Shown: one piece after another, positions 53,595-63,471 of the stretch
How the letters are laid out: the number at the start of each line of letters is the position of its first letter
Position numbering within the stretch: the first letter of the stretch is position 1
Assembly (NCBI RefSeq): GCF_014196305.1
Contig: NZ_JACIDJ010000001.1
Span: forward strand, 62,001-126,000
Direction: 5' to 3'
Length of the DNA stretch: 64,000 nt
Source: Roseococcus suduntuyensis
GTDB lineage: Bacteria; Pseudomonadota; Alphaproteobacteria; Acetobacterales; Acetobacteraceae
The notes under the pieces: model-generated
The model's database searches: none
The model's input: only the letters and a program-made list of their open reading frames with translations
Told to the model about the DNA's origin: nothing
Position numbers and translations under genes: made by a program

Positions 53595-55442
53595 TCAGCC
53601 GACCGGGTCGCCCTTGACGGCCATGCCATCGGCGCGGCGCTGGGCGCGCTTGCGCTCATTGGGGTCGAGGTAGCGCTTGCGAAGCCGCACCGCGGTCGGC
53701 GTCACCTCCACCAGCTCGTCATCCTCGATGTAGGCGATGGCCTGCTCCAGGCTCATGCGCCGGGGCGGGATCAACAGCAGCGCGTCATCCTTGCCGGCGG
53801 CACGGATGTTGGTCAGCTTCTTCTCCTTGACCGGGTTCACCTCAAGGTCGTCATCGCGCGAATTCTCGCCGATGATCATACCGACATAGACCTTGGCGCC
53901 AGCGCCCACGAACAGCGCGCCGCGCTCCTGCAGGGCGAAGAGCGCATACTGCGTCGTCTCGCCGTCCACATTGGAGATCAGGCTGCCGTTGCGCCGCCCC
54001 TCGATCACGCCCGCCCATTCCTGATAGCCCAGGAACAGCCGGTTCATGATGCCGGTGCCGCGCGTGTCGGTCAGGAATTCCGAATGGTAGCCGATGAGGC
54101 CGCGCGAGGGCATGTGGAAGGTCAGCCGCGTCTTGCCGCCGCCCGAGGGCCGCATGTCCTGCATCTGGCCCTTGCGGACCGACAGCTTCTCGACGACGAC
54201 GCCGGAATAGGCCTCGTCCACGTCCACCAGCACTTCCTCGTAGGGTTCCTCGCGCGCGCCGGTCTCGGGGTTCTCGCGCACCAGCACGCGCGGGCGGCCG
54301 ATGGTCAGCTCGAAGCCCTCGCGGCGCATCTGCTCGATCAGGACGCCGAGCTGGAGTTCGCCGCGCCCGGCCACCTCAAAGGCGTCCGTCTCCTCGCTGT
54401 CGCGGATCTGGATGGCGACGTTGCTTTCCGTCTCGCGGAAGAGGCGGTCGCGGATCTGGCGCGAGGTGACCTTCTTGCCCTCGCGGCCGCCCAGCGGGCC
54501 GTCATTGACGCGGAAGGTCATGGCGAGCGTCGGCGGGTCCACCGGCACGGAAGGCAGGGCCACATTCTGCTCGGGCGCGCAGATGGTGTCGGGAATGGTG
54601 GTGTCGGACAGGCCGGCGATGGCGATGATGTCGCCCGCCTGGGCCTCTTCCACCGGCACGCGCTCCAGCCCGCGGAAGGTCAGCAGCTTGGTAAGCCGAC
54701 CGGTCTCGACCTGGGTGCCGTCGGCGCGGAGCACCTTCACCGGCATGTTCATGCGGGCCACGCCCTGCTCGATGCGACCCGTGAGGATGCGGCCCAGGAA
54801 GTTGTCGTATTCCAGGATGGAGGCGTTCATCGCGAAGGGCGCCGTCGGGTCCACCGTGGGCTCCGGCACATGGCGCACCACCAGGTTGAACAGCGCGTTC
54901 AGGTTCTCGCGCGGGCCTTCCATGCTCTCATCGGCCCAGCCCTGGCGGCCGGAGGCGAAGAGCATGGGGAAATCGAGCTGCTCGTCGCTGGCGCCGAGGT
55001 TGGCGAAGAGGTCGAACACCTCGTCATGCACCTCATGGGCGCGGGCGTCGGCGCGGTCCACCTTGTTCACCACGACGATGGGGCGGATGCCGCGGGCCAG
55101 CGCCTTGCCGAGCACGAACTTGGTCTGGGGCAGCACGCCCTCGGCCGCGTCCACCAGCAGGATGGCGCCGTCCACCATGGAGAGGATGCGCTCCACCTCG
55201 CCGCCGAAATCGGCGTGGCCGGGGGTGTCCACGATGTTGAGCTTCACGCCCTCCCATTCCACGGCCGTGCACTTGGCCAGGATGGTGATGCCGCGTTCCT
55301 TTTCGAGGTCGTTCCGGTCCATGGCCCGTTCGGCCACCTGCTGGTTTTCGCGGAAGGTGCCGGCCTGCTTGAGCAGTTGGTCCACCAGCGTGGTCTTGCC
55401 GTGGTCGACGTGCGCGATGATGGCGAGGTTGCGCATCGGCAT
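53595..55442 (-). CDS. typA: Ribosome-binding translational GTPase BipA/TypA
   Basis: A 615-residue translation-factor GTPase that helps 50S assembly and stress or cold adaptation. G1 AHVDHGKTT near residue 11, G2 RGITILAK, G3 DTPGHADFGGEV near 73, G4 NKVDR near 127, then domain II, two EF-G-like domains (ADESMEGP; RGELQLGVLIEQMRREGFEL near 360), and the BipA C-terminal domain with the MRPSGGGKTRLTFHMPSRGL and EVTPTAVRLRKRYLDPNERKR blocks. Start at 55442 behind GGAG; MPMRNLAIIAHVDHGK is standard. It is monocistronic. The 265 bp upstream (55443-55707) to the divergent secreted-protein gene shows no further gene. Confidence 0.95.
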   Translation of the reverse strand: MPMRNLAIIAHVDHGKTTLVDQLLKQAGTFRENQQVAERAMDRNDLEKERGITILAKCTAVEWEGVKLNIVDTPGHADFGGEVERILSMVDGAILLVDAAEGVLPQTKFVLGKALARGIRPIVVVNKVDRADARAHEVHDEVFDLFANLGASDEQLDFPMLFASGRQGWADESMEGPRENLNALFNLVVRHVPEPTVDPTAPFAMNASILEYDNFLGRILTGRIEQGVARMNMPVKVLRADGTQVETGRLTKLLTFRGLERVPVEEAQAGDIIAIAGLSDTTIPDTICAPEQNVALPSVPVDPPTLAMTFRVNDGPLGGREGKKVTSRQIRDRLFRETESNVAIQIRDSEETDAFEVAGRGELQLGVLIEQMRREGFELTIGRPRVLVRENPETGAREEPYEEVLVDVDEAYSGVVVEKLSVRKGQMQDMRPSGGGKTRLTFHMPSRGLIGYHSEFLTDTRGTGIMNRLFLGYQEWAGVIEGRRNGSLISNVDGETTQYALFALQERGALFVGAGAKVYVGMIIGENSRDDDLEVNPVKEKKLTNIRAAGKDDALLLIPPRRMSLEQAIAYIEDDELVEVTPTAVRLRKRYLDPNERKRAQRRADGMAVKGDPVG

Positions 55443-55707
55443 GGGGCAGGCTCCGGGCGTGGGCAGGCCCGGGCGGAAGGAGCCCAGGCGGCGGGGTAAC
55501 GGATTTTGGGCTTGTGGCGCGGTATCTAGGGGGTCCGGCGAGAAATAGCCAGTGCAAGTCGCACCTTTTGCCGCGTTCAAATGTTATGGCAGGGCCCCGC
55601 CACCGGAATTGCGCGAGGCATAGGCCGCAGATCAAGCGGGGTGCAGATGGCTTTGCCCAGACGGAGCACCGCCCCGGCCCTGCAACCTTGACCGGGAACC
55701 GAACACG

Positions 55708-56415
55708 ATGACACGAGTTCTTGCCGCCCCCCGCCGCCTGCTGGTCCTGGCCGGGTTGGCCAGTCTTTGCCTGGGGTCAGCCGCGCAGGCGCAGCCCCGC
55801 ACCCAGACCACCCCCTTGGGCCGCTACGGCGCCTGGACCGTCTATGCGATGGTGACGCCGGCCGGTCGTGATGTCTGCGGAATGGTGGCCTCGGGCGCCG
55901 AGGGGCGCCGGCTGCACATCCAGCACGTGCGGAACACCAACTTCATCCTGTTCCAGGCCCACAAGGCGAGCTGGACCATTCCGCAGGGCACGCGGATGCA
56001 GATCAACATGCGGATCGACCAGGGGGCGGGCTGGACCGCGCCGCAGGCGACCGGCCAGGGCCGTTCCGCGCACTGGACCCTGCGCTCGGGCCTGTCGCGC
56101 TTCGAGGCGGAGTTCCGCAACGGCAGCCGCCTGACGCTGACTTTCCCGCAGGGCAACGAGCCGGAGTGGTCGGTGAGCCTGAATGGCTCCTCGGAGGCGA
56201 TGGCGCGGCTGGTGACCTGCATGCGCTCACATGGCAATGAGCCGACGCAGCCCTTCGGGGGGGCACCCACGCCGCCGGGTCAGCCCAGCCAGCCCTTTTC
56301 CGCGCCTGCCCCCTCTGGCCCGCCCTCTGGCCCACCCGGCCCCGACGTCCCACCCGGCAAGGCGGCGCCAGCCACCCAGGCGCCGCCCCTGCGGGGCCAG
56401 CCCATCGGGTTCTGA
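55708..56415 (+). CDS. Secreted protein, IalB-like, with Pro-rich tail
   Basis: A 235-residue exported protein: signal peptide about residues 1-29 (ending AAQAQ), a beta-rich domain of about 140 residues (YGAWTVYAMVTPAG, two Cys in RDVCGMVAS and LVTCMRSHG), then an approximately 55-residue tail of Pro, Gly, Ala and Ser. The domain outline (a WTV strand, paired Cys) resembles the invasion-associated locus B family of alphaproteobacteria, but this is a weak match by eye. Function unknown; periplasmic by the signal. Confidence 0.6.
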   Translation: MTRVLAAPRRLLVLAGLASLCLGSAAQAQPRTQTTPLGRYGAWTVYAMVTPAGRDVCGMVASGAEGRRLHIQHVRNTNFILFQAHKASWTIPQGTRMQINMRIDQGAGWTAPQATGQGRSAHWTLRSGLSRFEAEFRNGSRLTLTFPQGNEPEWSVSLNGSSEAMARLVTCMRSHGNEPTQPFGGAPTPPGQPSQPFSAPAPSGPPSGPPGPDVPPGKAAPATQAPPLRGQPIGF

Positions 56416-56425
56416 GCGGCCGCCC

Positions 56426-57259
56426 TCAGTCCGGCACCAGCCGCGTCAACCGCGAGGGCGTCATCTCCGCCAGCAGCACGCTGCCATCGGGGTGCAGCGC
56501 CATGCCATGCGCCCCGTTCAGCACGGCCCGCGCCTTGGACAGCAGCACCCCCTGGCGGGAAAAGACCGAGAGGCTGGGCACCTGGTCGGTCACCCACCAG
56601 TTCCCCTCGGCGTCGGCCGTCACGGCCATGGGCTTGTGCAGAAGATAGAGGGAGCGGAGGAAGCGGCCCTCGGCGGTGAAGACCTGCACGCGGTTGTTCT
56701 CGCGGTCGGTCACCGCCACCTCGCCCTCCATGCCCACGCGGACGGAATGGGGGGTGGAAAACTCGCCCGCCCGCTGGCCGGGCGTGCCCCAGCCGCCCTG
56801 CGGCGTGCCGTCGGGCGCGAAGACATGTACGCGGGAGGCCGCGTAGCCATCGGCCACATAGGCCGTTCCATCCGGCGCGAAGCCTATATCGCAGGGGGAG
56901 TTGAAGGGCTGGCCGGCCTGGTGGCGGGTGCCCAGGCGCCGGCGGACCACGCCCTCGCGGTCGAAGGCGATGATCTCGTGCGCGTCGCGGTCCACCACAT
57001 GGATCAGGCCATCGGGGGCCACGTCCAGCATGTGCAGGTCCGCCACCTCCTCGCCGAAGGCGCCGATGCGCTGGCCCATGGCGTCCAGCACGATGACGGT
57101 GGGGCCGGGGCCAGAGGTGTAGGAATCCCGCCGCAGCCCGACATAGATGCGGCCTTCGGCGTCGGTCGCGACGTCGGTCACGCCGCCCATGTCGGTGGGA
57201 AGGTCGCCCCAGGGGCGTTCGATCCGGTAGCGCTGCGCGCCAAGCGTCACATAGAGCAT
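56426..57259 (-). CDS. NHL-repeat beta-propeller protein
   Basis: A 277-residue six-bladed propeller with NHL-type repeats: VTDVATDAEGRIYVGLR, MLDVAPDGLIHVVDRDAHEI, PCDIGFAPDGTAYVADGYAASRV, PHSVRVGMEGEVAVTDRENNRVQVF, MAVTADAEGNWWVTDQ and HGMALHPDGSVLLAEM. Resembles peptidylamidoglycolate-lyase-type proteins of bacteria, but the reaction is not established. No signal peptide. ATG at 57259 is selected because the longer frame (to 57331) would run into the divergent ureD start. It sits 45 bp from ureD, back-to-back with the urease operon; 10 bp separate its end from the convergent IalB-like gene. Confidence 0.72.
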   Translation of the reverse strand: MLYVTLGAQRYRIERPWGDLPTDMGGVTDVATDAEGRIYVGLRRDSYTSGPGPTVIVLDAMGQRIGAFGEEVADLHMLDVAPDGLIHVVDRDAHEIIAFDREGVVRRRLGTRHQAGQPFNSPCDIGFAPDGTAYVADGYAASRVHVFAPDGTPQGGWGTPGQRAGEFSTPHSVRVGMEGEVAVTDRENNRVQVFTAEGRFLRSLYLLHKPMAVTADAEGNWWVTDQVPSLSVFSRQGVLLSKARAVLNGAHGMALHPDGSVLLAEMTPSRLTRLVPD

Positions 57260-57304
57260 GCTCCCATGTTGCCATGCCTGCGCGCCCGCGGCCACGCTGG
57301 ACCC

Positions 57305-58108
57305 ATGCGGGAATCGGATGCGCGCCATCAAAGGGCCGAGGGGGAGGCCAGGCTGGAAATCGGCCCCGGCGGCATCATGCGCCTCTACCAGAAGGCGCCG
57401 CTGCGCCTGCTCTTCCCCACGCCCGAGCCCGGGGAGCCCCTGCAGGCCGCGCTGGTGAACACGGCGGGCGGGCTGGCGGGGGGCGATGCGCTGCGGGCGG
57501 AGCTGGTACTGGCGCCGGGCGCCCAGGCCCTGGTCACGACCCCGGCGGCGGAGAAGCTCTATGCCAGCCTCGGCCCCACGGCGTCGCTACGGACCCGGAT
57601 CGAGGTCGGTGAGGGCGCCGCGCTGGAATACCTGCCACAAGAAGCGATTCTCTTCGACGGCGCCCGCCTCGACCGCCGCACCGAGGCGCATGTGGCCCCC
57701 GGCGCCACGCTGCTGGCCTGCGAATCCCTCGTGCTGGGCCGTATCGCGCGCGGCGAGGCCTGGCGGCGCGGCGCGGCGCGCGAGGCCTGGCGCCTGCACC
57801 TGGACGGCCGCCTGGCCTGGGCCGATGCGCTCGCGCTGGACGCGGCCGCCCGCGACGCCCCCCACGCCCTGGACGGCGCCGAGGCCCTGGGGCTGATGCT
57901 GCTGGCCCACCCCGACGCCGCCCGCCACAGGGAGTTGGCCCGCGACCTGACGGGCGGCCAGGCCAGCCTGCCCCGCCCCGGCCTGCTGCTGCTGCGCTTC
58001 CTGGGCACGGCGGGTGCCGTGCGGGCCGGCATCACCGCCGCCATCCCGGCCCTGCGCGCCGCCGCCCTCGGCCGCCCCGCCACCTTGCCGAGACTGTGGA
58101 CGTGCTGA
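57305..58108 (+). CDS. ureD: Urease accessory protein UreD
   Basis: Scaffold for nickel delivery to apo-urease, 267 residues. Blocks: MRLYQKAPLRLLFPTPEP near residue 20, LVNTAGGLAGGDALRAEL near 46, VTTPAAEKLYAS near 74, LEYLPQEAILFDGARL near 101 and ESLVLGRIARGEAWR near 137. First gene of the urease operon (ureDABCEFG), with 24 bp to ureA. The operon promoter must lie in the 45-bp gap to the divergent NHL gene or within the latter. Confidence 0.92.
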   Translation: MRESDARHQRAEGEARLEIGPGGIMRLYQKAPLRLLFPTPEPGEPLQAALVNTAGGLAGGDALRAELVLAPGAQALVTTPAAEKLYASLGPTASLRTRIEVGEGAALEYLPQEAILFDGARLDRRTEAHVAPGATLLACESLVLGRIARGEAWRRGAAREAWRLHLDGRLAWADALALDAAARDAPHALDGAEALGLMLLAHPDAARHRELARDLTGGQASLPRPGLLLLRFLGTAGAVRAGITAAIPALRAAALGRPATLPRLWTC

Positions 58109-58132
58109 CACCGAACGTTCCATGATGCTGCG

Positions 58133-58435
58133 ATGCAACTGACGCCCCGTGAGAAAGACAAGCTGCTCGTCGCCATGGCCGCCCAGGTGGCGCGAAGGCG
58201 GTTGGAGCGCGGCGTGAAGCTCAACCACCCCGAGGCCATCGCCCTCATCACGGATTTCGTGGTGGAGGGGGCGCGGGACGGCCGTTCCGTGGCCGACCTC
58301 ATGGCCGCGGGCGGCGAGGTGCTGCGGCGCGACCAGTGCATGGAGGGCGTGGCCGAGATGATCCACGACATCCAGGTGGAAGCGACCTTCCCCGACGGCA
58401 CCAAGCTCGTCACCGTCCACAACCCCATCCGCTGA
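58133..58435 (+). CDS. ureA: Urease gamma subunit
   Basis: 100 residues. Structural subunit of urease, [24 protein letters not shown] at the N terminus and [16 protein letters not shown] at the end match the family closely. Followed by ureB after 11 bp. Confidence 0.97.
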   Translation: MQLTPREKDKLLVAMAAQVARRRLERGVKLNHPEAIALITDFVVEGARDGRSVADLMAAGGEVLRRDQCMEGVAEMIHDIQVEATFPDGTKLVTVHNPIR

Positions 58436-58446
58436 GGGCCAGGCGC

Positions 58447-58748
58447 ATGATTCCAGGCGAGGTGATCTGCGCCCCCGGCGAGATCGAGCTGAATGCGGGC
58501 CAGCCCGTGACGGAACTCGACGTGGCGAACACCGGCGACCGGCCCATCCAGGTCGGCAGTCACTACCATTTCTTCGAGACCAACCCGGCACTGGATTTCG
58601 ACCGCGCCGCCGCGCGGGGCCAGCGGCTGGACATCCCGGCCGGGACGGCGGTGCGCTTTGAACCCGGCCAGAGCCGGCGCGTGAAGCTATTGCCCCTGCG
58701 CGGGGCGCGCATCGCGCACGGCTTCCGCGGCAATGTGGAGGGCGCGCT

Positions 58749-58752
<4 letters not shown>
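58447..58752 (+). CDS. ureB: Urease beta subunit
   Basis: 101 residues, standard length. [16 protein letters not shown] at the start, [15 protein letters not shown] near residue 40, and [11 protein letters not shown] at the end are the beta-subunit signature. Stop overlaps the GTG start of ureC (GTGA), coupling the two. Confidence 0.97.
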
Positions 58753-60458
<1,706 letters not shown>

Positions 60459-60471
60459 CGAAGGACACGCC

Positions 60472-60990
60472 ATGCACGACATGCTCCCGCGCGCCCGCGG
60501 CGTGAAGCCCGCCGGCAGCTTCACCCCTGATGGCGAGGTGCGCCTCGACTTCGACGACCGCTTCCGCCGCCGCAAGCGCTATGAGACGGCGGGCGGCATC
60601 GCCTTCATCCTGGACCTCACGGAAGCCCAGGTGCTGCGCGACGGCGATGGGCTGGAACTGGAGGATGGCCGCGTGATCCTGGTGCGCGCCGCCGACGAGC
60701 CGCTGGTGGAGGTGCGCGCCGGCGCCTCCATGCCGCTGATGCGGATCGCCTGGCATCTCGGCAACCGGCATTTGCCCGCGGAACTCCATCAGGACCGCAT
60801 CCTGATCCGCGAGGACCATGTCATCGAGGACATGCTGCGCGGCATGGGCGCCGTGATCTCGCGCGTGCGCGCGCCCTTCAACCCCGAGGGCGGCGCCTAT
60901 GGCGAGCACAACCGCAGCGCCCACCAGCACCACCACGGGCATGGCGACCATCACCATGGCGACGGGCACCATCATCACCACCACGACTGA
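60472..60990 (+). CDS. ureE: Urease nickel chaperone UreE with His-rich tail
   Basis: A 172-residue dimeric nickel chaperone. The peptide-binding N domain (about 1-70) and Ni-binding domain (HLGNRHLPAELHQDRILIREDHVIEDML near residue 96) are standard. The last 28 residues are His-rich, about 15 His including a run of six, a Ni-storage tail like that of Klebsiella UreE but denser than in many alphaproteobacteria. No nickel transporter (hupE/ureJ or nik) is in the window. 13 bp after ureC. Confidence 0.95.
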   Translation: MHDMLPRARGVKPAGSFTPDGEVRLDFDDRFRRRKRYETAGGIAFILDLTEAQVLRDGDGLELEDGRVILVRAADEPLVEVRAGASMPLMRIAWHLGNRHLPAELHQDRILIREDHVIEDMLRGMGAVISRVRAPFNPEGGAYGEHNRSAHQHHHGHGDHHHGDGHHHHHHD

Positions 60991-60994
60991 CCGC

Positions 60995-61723
60995 ATGGAC
61001 CTGCCAGAGGGCGATTTCTTCCGCCTCCTCGCCTGGACCTCGCCCGCCTATCCGGTGGGCGGGTTCAGCTACAGCCATGGCATTGAGATGGCGGTGGAGG
61101 AGGGGCGCATCCCCAATGCACCGGCACTCACCGCCTACATCACCACCGTGCTGATGCGCGGGGCGGGGCATGTGGATGGGGTGATGCTGTGCGCCGCCCA
61201 TGACGCGGCCGGCGAAGATGTCGCCCACGCCGCCAGCGAAGATGCTGCCCACGCCGCCAGCGGCGATGTCGCACTCGATGCCGTGGCCGAGGACGCCTTC
61301 GCCTGGCGCGGCACCGCCGAGCACGCGCTGGAAGCCACGCAACAGGGCGGCAGCTTCGCCTCCGTCACCGCCACCACCTGGCCCGATCCACGCTTCGCCG
61401 CCTTCGCCGCCCGGCATCGCGGCCGGCTGACGCATGCAGTCGCCTTCGGTGCGGCGGCGGGCTTCGCGGGGCTGGCGCGGCGGCCGGCCCTGCTGGCCTA
61501 TCTGCACGGCTTCGCGGCGAACCTGGTCAGCGCGGGCGTGCGTCTGGTGCCTCTGGGCCAGACCGACGGGCAGCGCGTCACCGCCGCGCTCGGGCCCGTC
61601 GTCACCGCCGCCGCGCACGCCGCCGAAGCGACCGACCGCGACGCGCTGGCCACCTCCGCGCCGCTGCTGGACATTCTCTCCATGCGCCACGAAACCCAAT
61701 ACACGAGGCTCTTCCGCTCATGA
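60995..61723 (+). CDS. ureF: Urease accessory protein UreF with repeat insert
   Basis: A 242-residue UreF, which couples UreG GTP hydrolysis to nickel delivery. Start [27 protein letters not shown] (about residues 12-38) and end [17 protein letters not shown] are family blocks. Residues about 70-100 carry an Ala/Glu/Asp/His-rich insert built of three 8-residue repeats ([24 protein letters not shown]) that normal UreF lacks at this point. ATG at 60995, 4 bp after the ureE stop. Stop overlaps ureG (ATGA). Confidence 0.92.
   Translation: MDLPEGDFFRLLAWTSPAYPVGGFSYSHGIEMAVEEGRIPNAPALTAYITTVLMRGAGHVDGVMLCAAHDAAGEDVAHAASEDAAHAASGDVALDAVAEDAFAWRGTAEHALEATQQGGSFASVTATTWPDPRFAAFAARHRGRLTHAVAFGAAAGFAGLARRPALLAYLHGFAANLVSAGVRLVPLGQTDGQRVTAALGPVVTAAAHAAEATDRDALATSAPLLDILSMRHETQYTRLFRS
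61208..61279 (+). repeat. Three 24-bp tandem repeats inside ureF
   Basis: Units at 61208-61231, 61232-61255 and 61256-61279 have the same 8-codon pattern (Ala-Ser/Gly-Glu/Gly-Asp-Val/Ala-Ala-His/Leu-Ala/Asp). The third has diverged. In frame, so the gene stays intact. Confidence 0.8.
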
Positions 61724-62346
61724 CCCCAAGCACCCCGAATGGCCCGTTGCGCGTGGGCGTGGGCGGCCCGGTGGGCTCCGGCAAGACGGCGCTGGTGGAG
61801 CGCCTCTGCCGCCTGCTGTCCAAGACGCACGACATCGCGGCCATCACCAACGACATCTACACCAAGGAGGACGCCGAGTTCCTCACGCGCGCCGGTGCAT
61901 TGGCGCCCGAGCGCATCATGGGTGTGGAGACCGGCGGCTGCCCGCACACCGCCATCCGCGAGGACGCCTCCATCAACCTCGCGGCGGTGGACGACATGAA
62001 CGCGCGCTTCCCGCTGCTGGAAGTGCTGTTCATCGAGAGCGGCGGTGACAACCTGGCCGCCACCTTCAGCCCGGAACTCGCGGACCTGACCATCTACGTC
62101 ATTGACGTCAGCGCCGGCGACAAGATTCCCCGCAAGGGCGGCCCGGGCATCACGCGCTCGGATTTGCTGGTCATCAACAAGATAGATCTCGCCCCGCTGG
62201 TGGGCGCGGACCTGTCGGTGATGGACCGCGACGCGCGCAAGATGCGCGGCGCGCGGCCCTTCATCTTCACCAACCTGAAGGTGGATCACGGCGTGGCCGA
62301 GATCGCGGATTTCATCCTGGAACAGGGCGGGCTCAGGCCGCGTTAG
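61720..62346 (+). CDS. ureG: Urease accessory GTPase UreG
   Basis: A 208-residue SIMIBI GTPase supplying energy for nickel insertion. P-loop [13 protein letters not shown] near residue 11, [12 protein letters not shown] near 39, the Ni-binding CPHTAIRED near 73, [18 protein letters not shown] near 104, and [13 protein letters not shown] near 148. Last gene of the operon, ATGA-coupled to ureF. Converges on the PuuE gene 12 bp away. Confidence 0.96.
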   Translation: MTPSTPNGPLRVGVGGPVGSGKTALVERLCRLLSKTHDIAAITNDIYTKEDAEFLTRAGALAPERIMGVETGGCPHTAIREDASINLAAVDDMNARFPLLEVLFIESGGDNLAATFSPELADLTIYVIDVSAGDKIPRKGGPGITRSDLLVINKIDLAPLVGADLSVMDRDARKMRGARPFIFTNLKVDHGVAEIADFILEQGGLRPR

Positions 62347-62358
62347 CGCCCCTCCCGC

Positions 62359-63312
62359 CTACGGCCCCACCCGCGCCATCTGCTCCATGCCGGGCTGGTA
62401 CGGGAAGGTGCGGCGCCAATGCTCCGCGATCTCGATGCGCCGCGCCACCCACACGCCCTCATGGCCACGGATGTAGTCCAGGAAGCGCGCCAGCCCCACG
62501 GCCCGCGCCGGGTGGCCGATCAGGCGCAGGTGCAGCCCGCAGGACATCATCTTGGGCTGCGTGGCGCCCTCGGCGTAGAGCATGTCGAACTGGTCGCGCA
62601 GGAAGGTGAAGTAGTCATCGGCCGTGCTGAACGGGCCGCGCCCGAACTTCGCGTCATTGGTCACCAGCGAATAGGGCACGACCAGCACGGGCTTGCCGTC
62701 CTGCAGCACCCAATAGGGCAGCTCGTCATTGTAGGCGTCGCTGTCGTAGAGAAAGCCCCCCTCCTCGGCCAGCAGCGCGCGGGTGTTCACGCTGGGTCCA
62801 TAGCGGCAATACCAGCCCAGCGGGCGGTTGCCGGTGCTGCGCGTCAGGCTCTCCACCGCGAGGCGGATATGCTCGCGCTCCTCCTCCCGCGTCAGCTTGA
62901 AATGCTCGATCCAACGCCAGCCATGGCAGCAGATGTCGTGCCCCGCCTCGCGGATGGCGGCGGCGGCGGGTGGGTGGCGCTCCAGGGCCAGGGCGCAGGC
63001 GAAGATGGTCATGGGCAGGCGGCGCTCGGCGAAGAGGCGCATCACCCGCCAGAACCCCACCCGCACGCCGTATTCGAACATGCCCTCGGCCGCGAGGTCG
63101 CGCTGGCCCGCCGGCACGGGCGAGGCCGCCATTTCCGTCAGCCCCACCTCCGACCGGCCATCATTGTCCATGAAGGAAGGTTCGGAACCCTCCTCGTAGT
63201 TCATCACGAAGTTGACCGCGATGCGCGCACCCCCCGGCCAGCGCGGGTGTGGCGGATTCGCTCCATAGCCGATCAGGTCCCGCGCGAAGGCGGCGTTGCC
63301 GTGAATGCTCAT
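62359..63312 (-). CDS. puuE: PuuE-type allantoinase / polysaccharide-deacetylase-fold protein
   Basis: A 317-residue NodB-fold hydrolase of the PuuE group, metal-independent allantoinases of purine catabolism. Blocks: RDLIGYGANPPHPRWPGGARIAVNFVMNYEEGSE near residue 10, FWRVMRLFAERRLPMTIFACALAL near 85, GHDICCHGWRWIEHF near 125, GWYCRYGPSVNTRALL near 167. ATG at 63312 with a GGAGCAAGG ribosome site. Next to the urease operon in convergent orientation, which fits allantoin to urea to ammonia. Xylanase/chitin deacetylase activity is an alternative less supported by the motifs. Confidence 0.85.
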   Translation of the reverse strand: MSIHGNAAFARDLIGYGANPPHPRWPGGARIAVNFVMNYEEGSEPSFMDNDGRSEVGLTEMAASPVPAGQRDLAAEGMFEYGVRVGFWRVMRLFAERRLPMTIFACALALERHPPAAAAIREAGHDICCHGWRWIEHFKLTREEEREHIRLAVESLTRSTGNRPLGWYCRYGPSVNTRALLAEEGGFLYDSDAYNDELPYWVLQDGKPVLVVPYSLVTNDAKFGRGPFSTADDYFTFLRDQFDMLYAEGATQPKMMSCGLHLRLIGHPARAVGLARFLDYIRGHEGVWVARRIEIAEHWRRTFPYQPGMEQMARVGP

Positions 63313-63367
63313 GCCGCCTTGCTCCGCTGTGATCTGTCTTGCATCCCATACCGGGGCATGCCCTATG

Positions 63368-63394
63368 GTTGACATTGTAACTCTTTTGGTCAAC
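63368..63394. promoter_or_regulatory. Inverted repeat and -35-like box in divergent promoter
   Basis: gttgac (63368-63373) and gtcaac (63389-63394) form an inverted repeat; ttgaca at 63369-63374 also looks like a sigma-70 -35 box. In the gap between puuE and the kinase gene; an operator for a purine-pathway or GntR-type regulator is plausible. Confidence 0.45.
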
Positions 63395-63471
63395 TCGCGT
63401 CGCCCAGTCGCATCTTGTGGCGCATCCCGCGACGCATCATGACGGCGGCGACCATTCCGGTGGGAGAGGTC

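Noticed and set aside
61208..61279. Frameshift in ureF
   Set aside because: The repeat units are 24 bp, a multiple of three, so the frame is intact and the C terminus matches the family.
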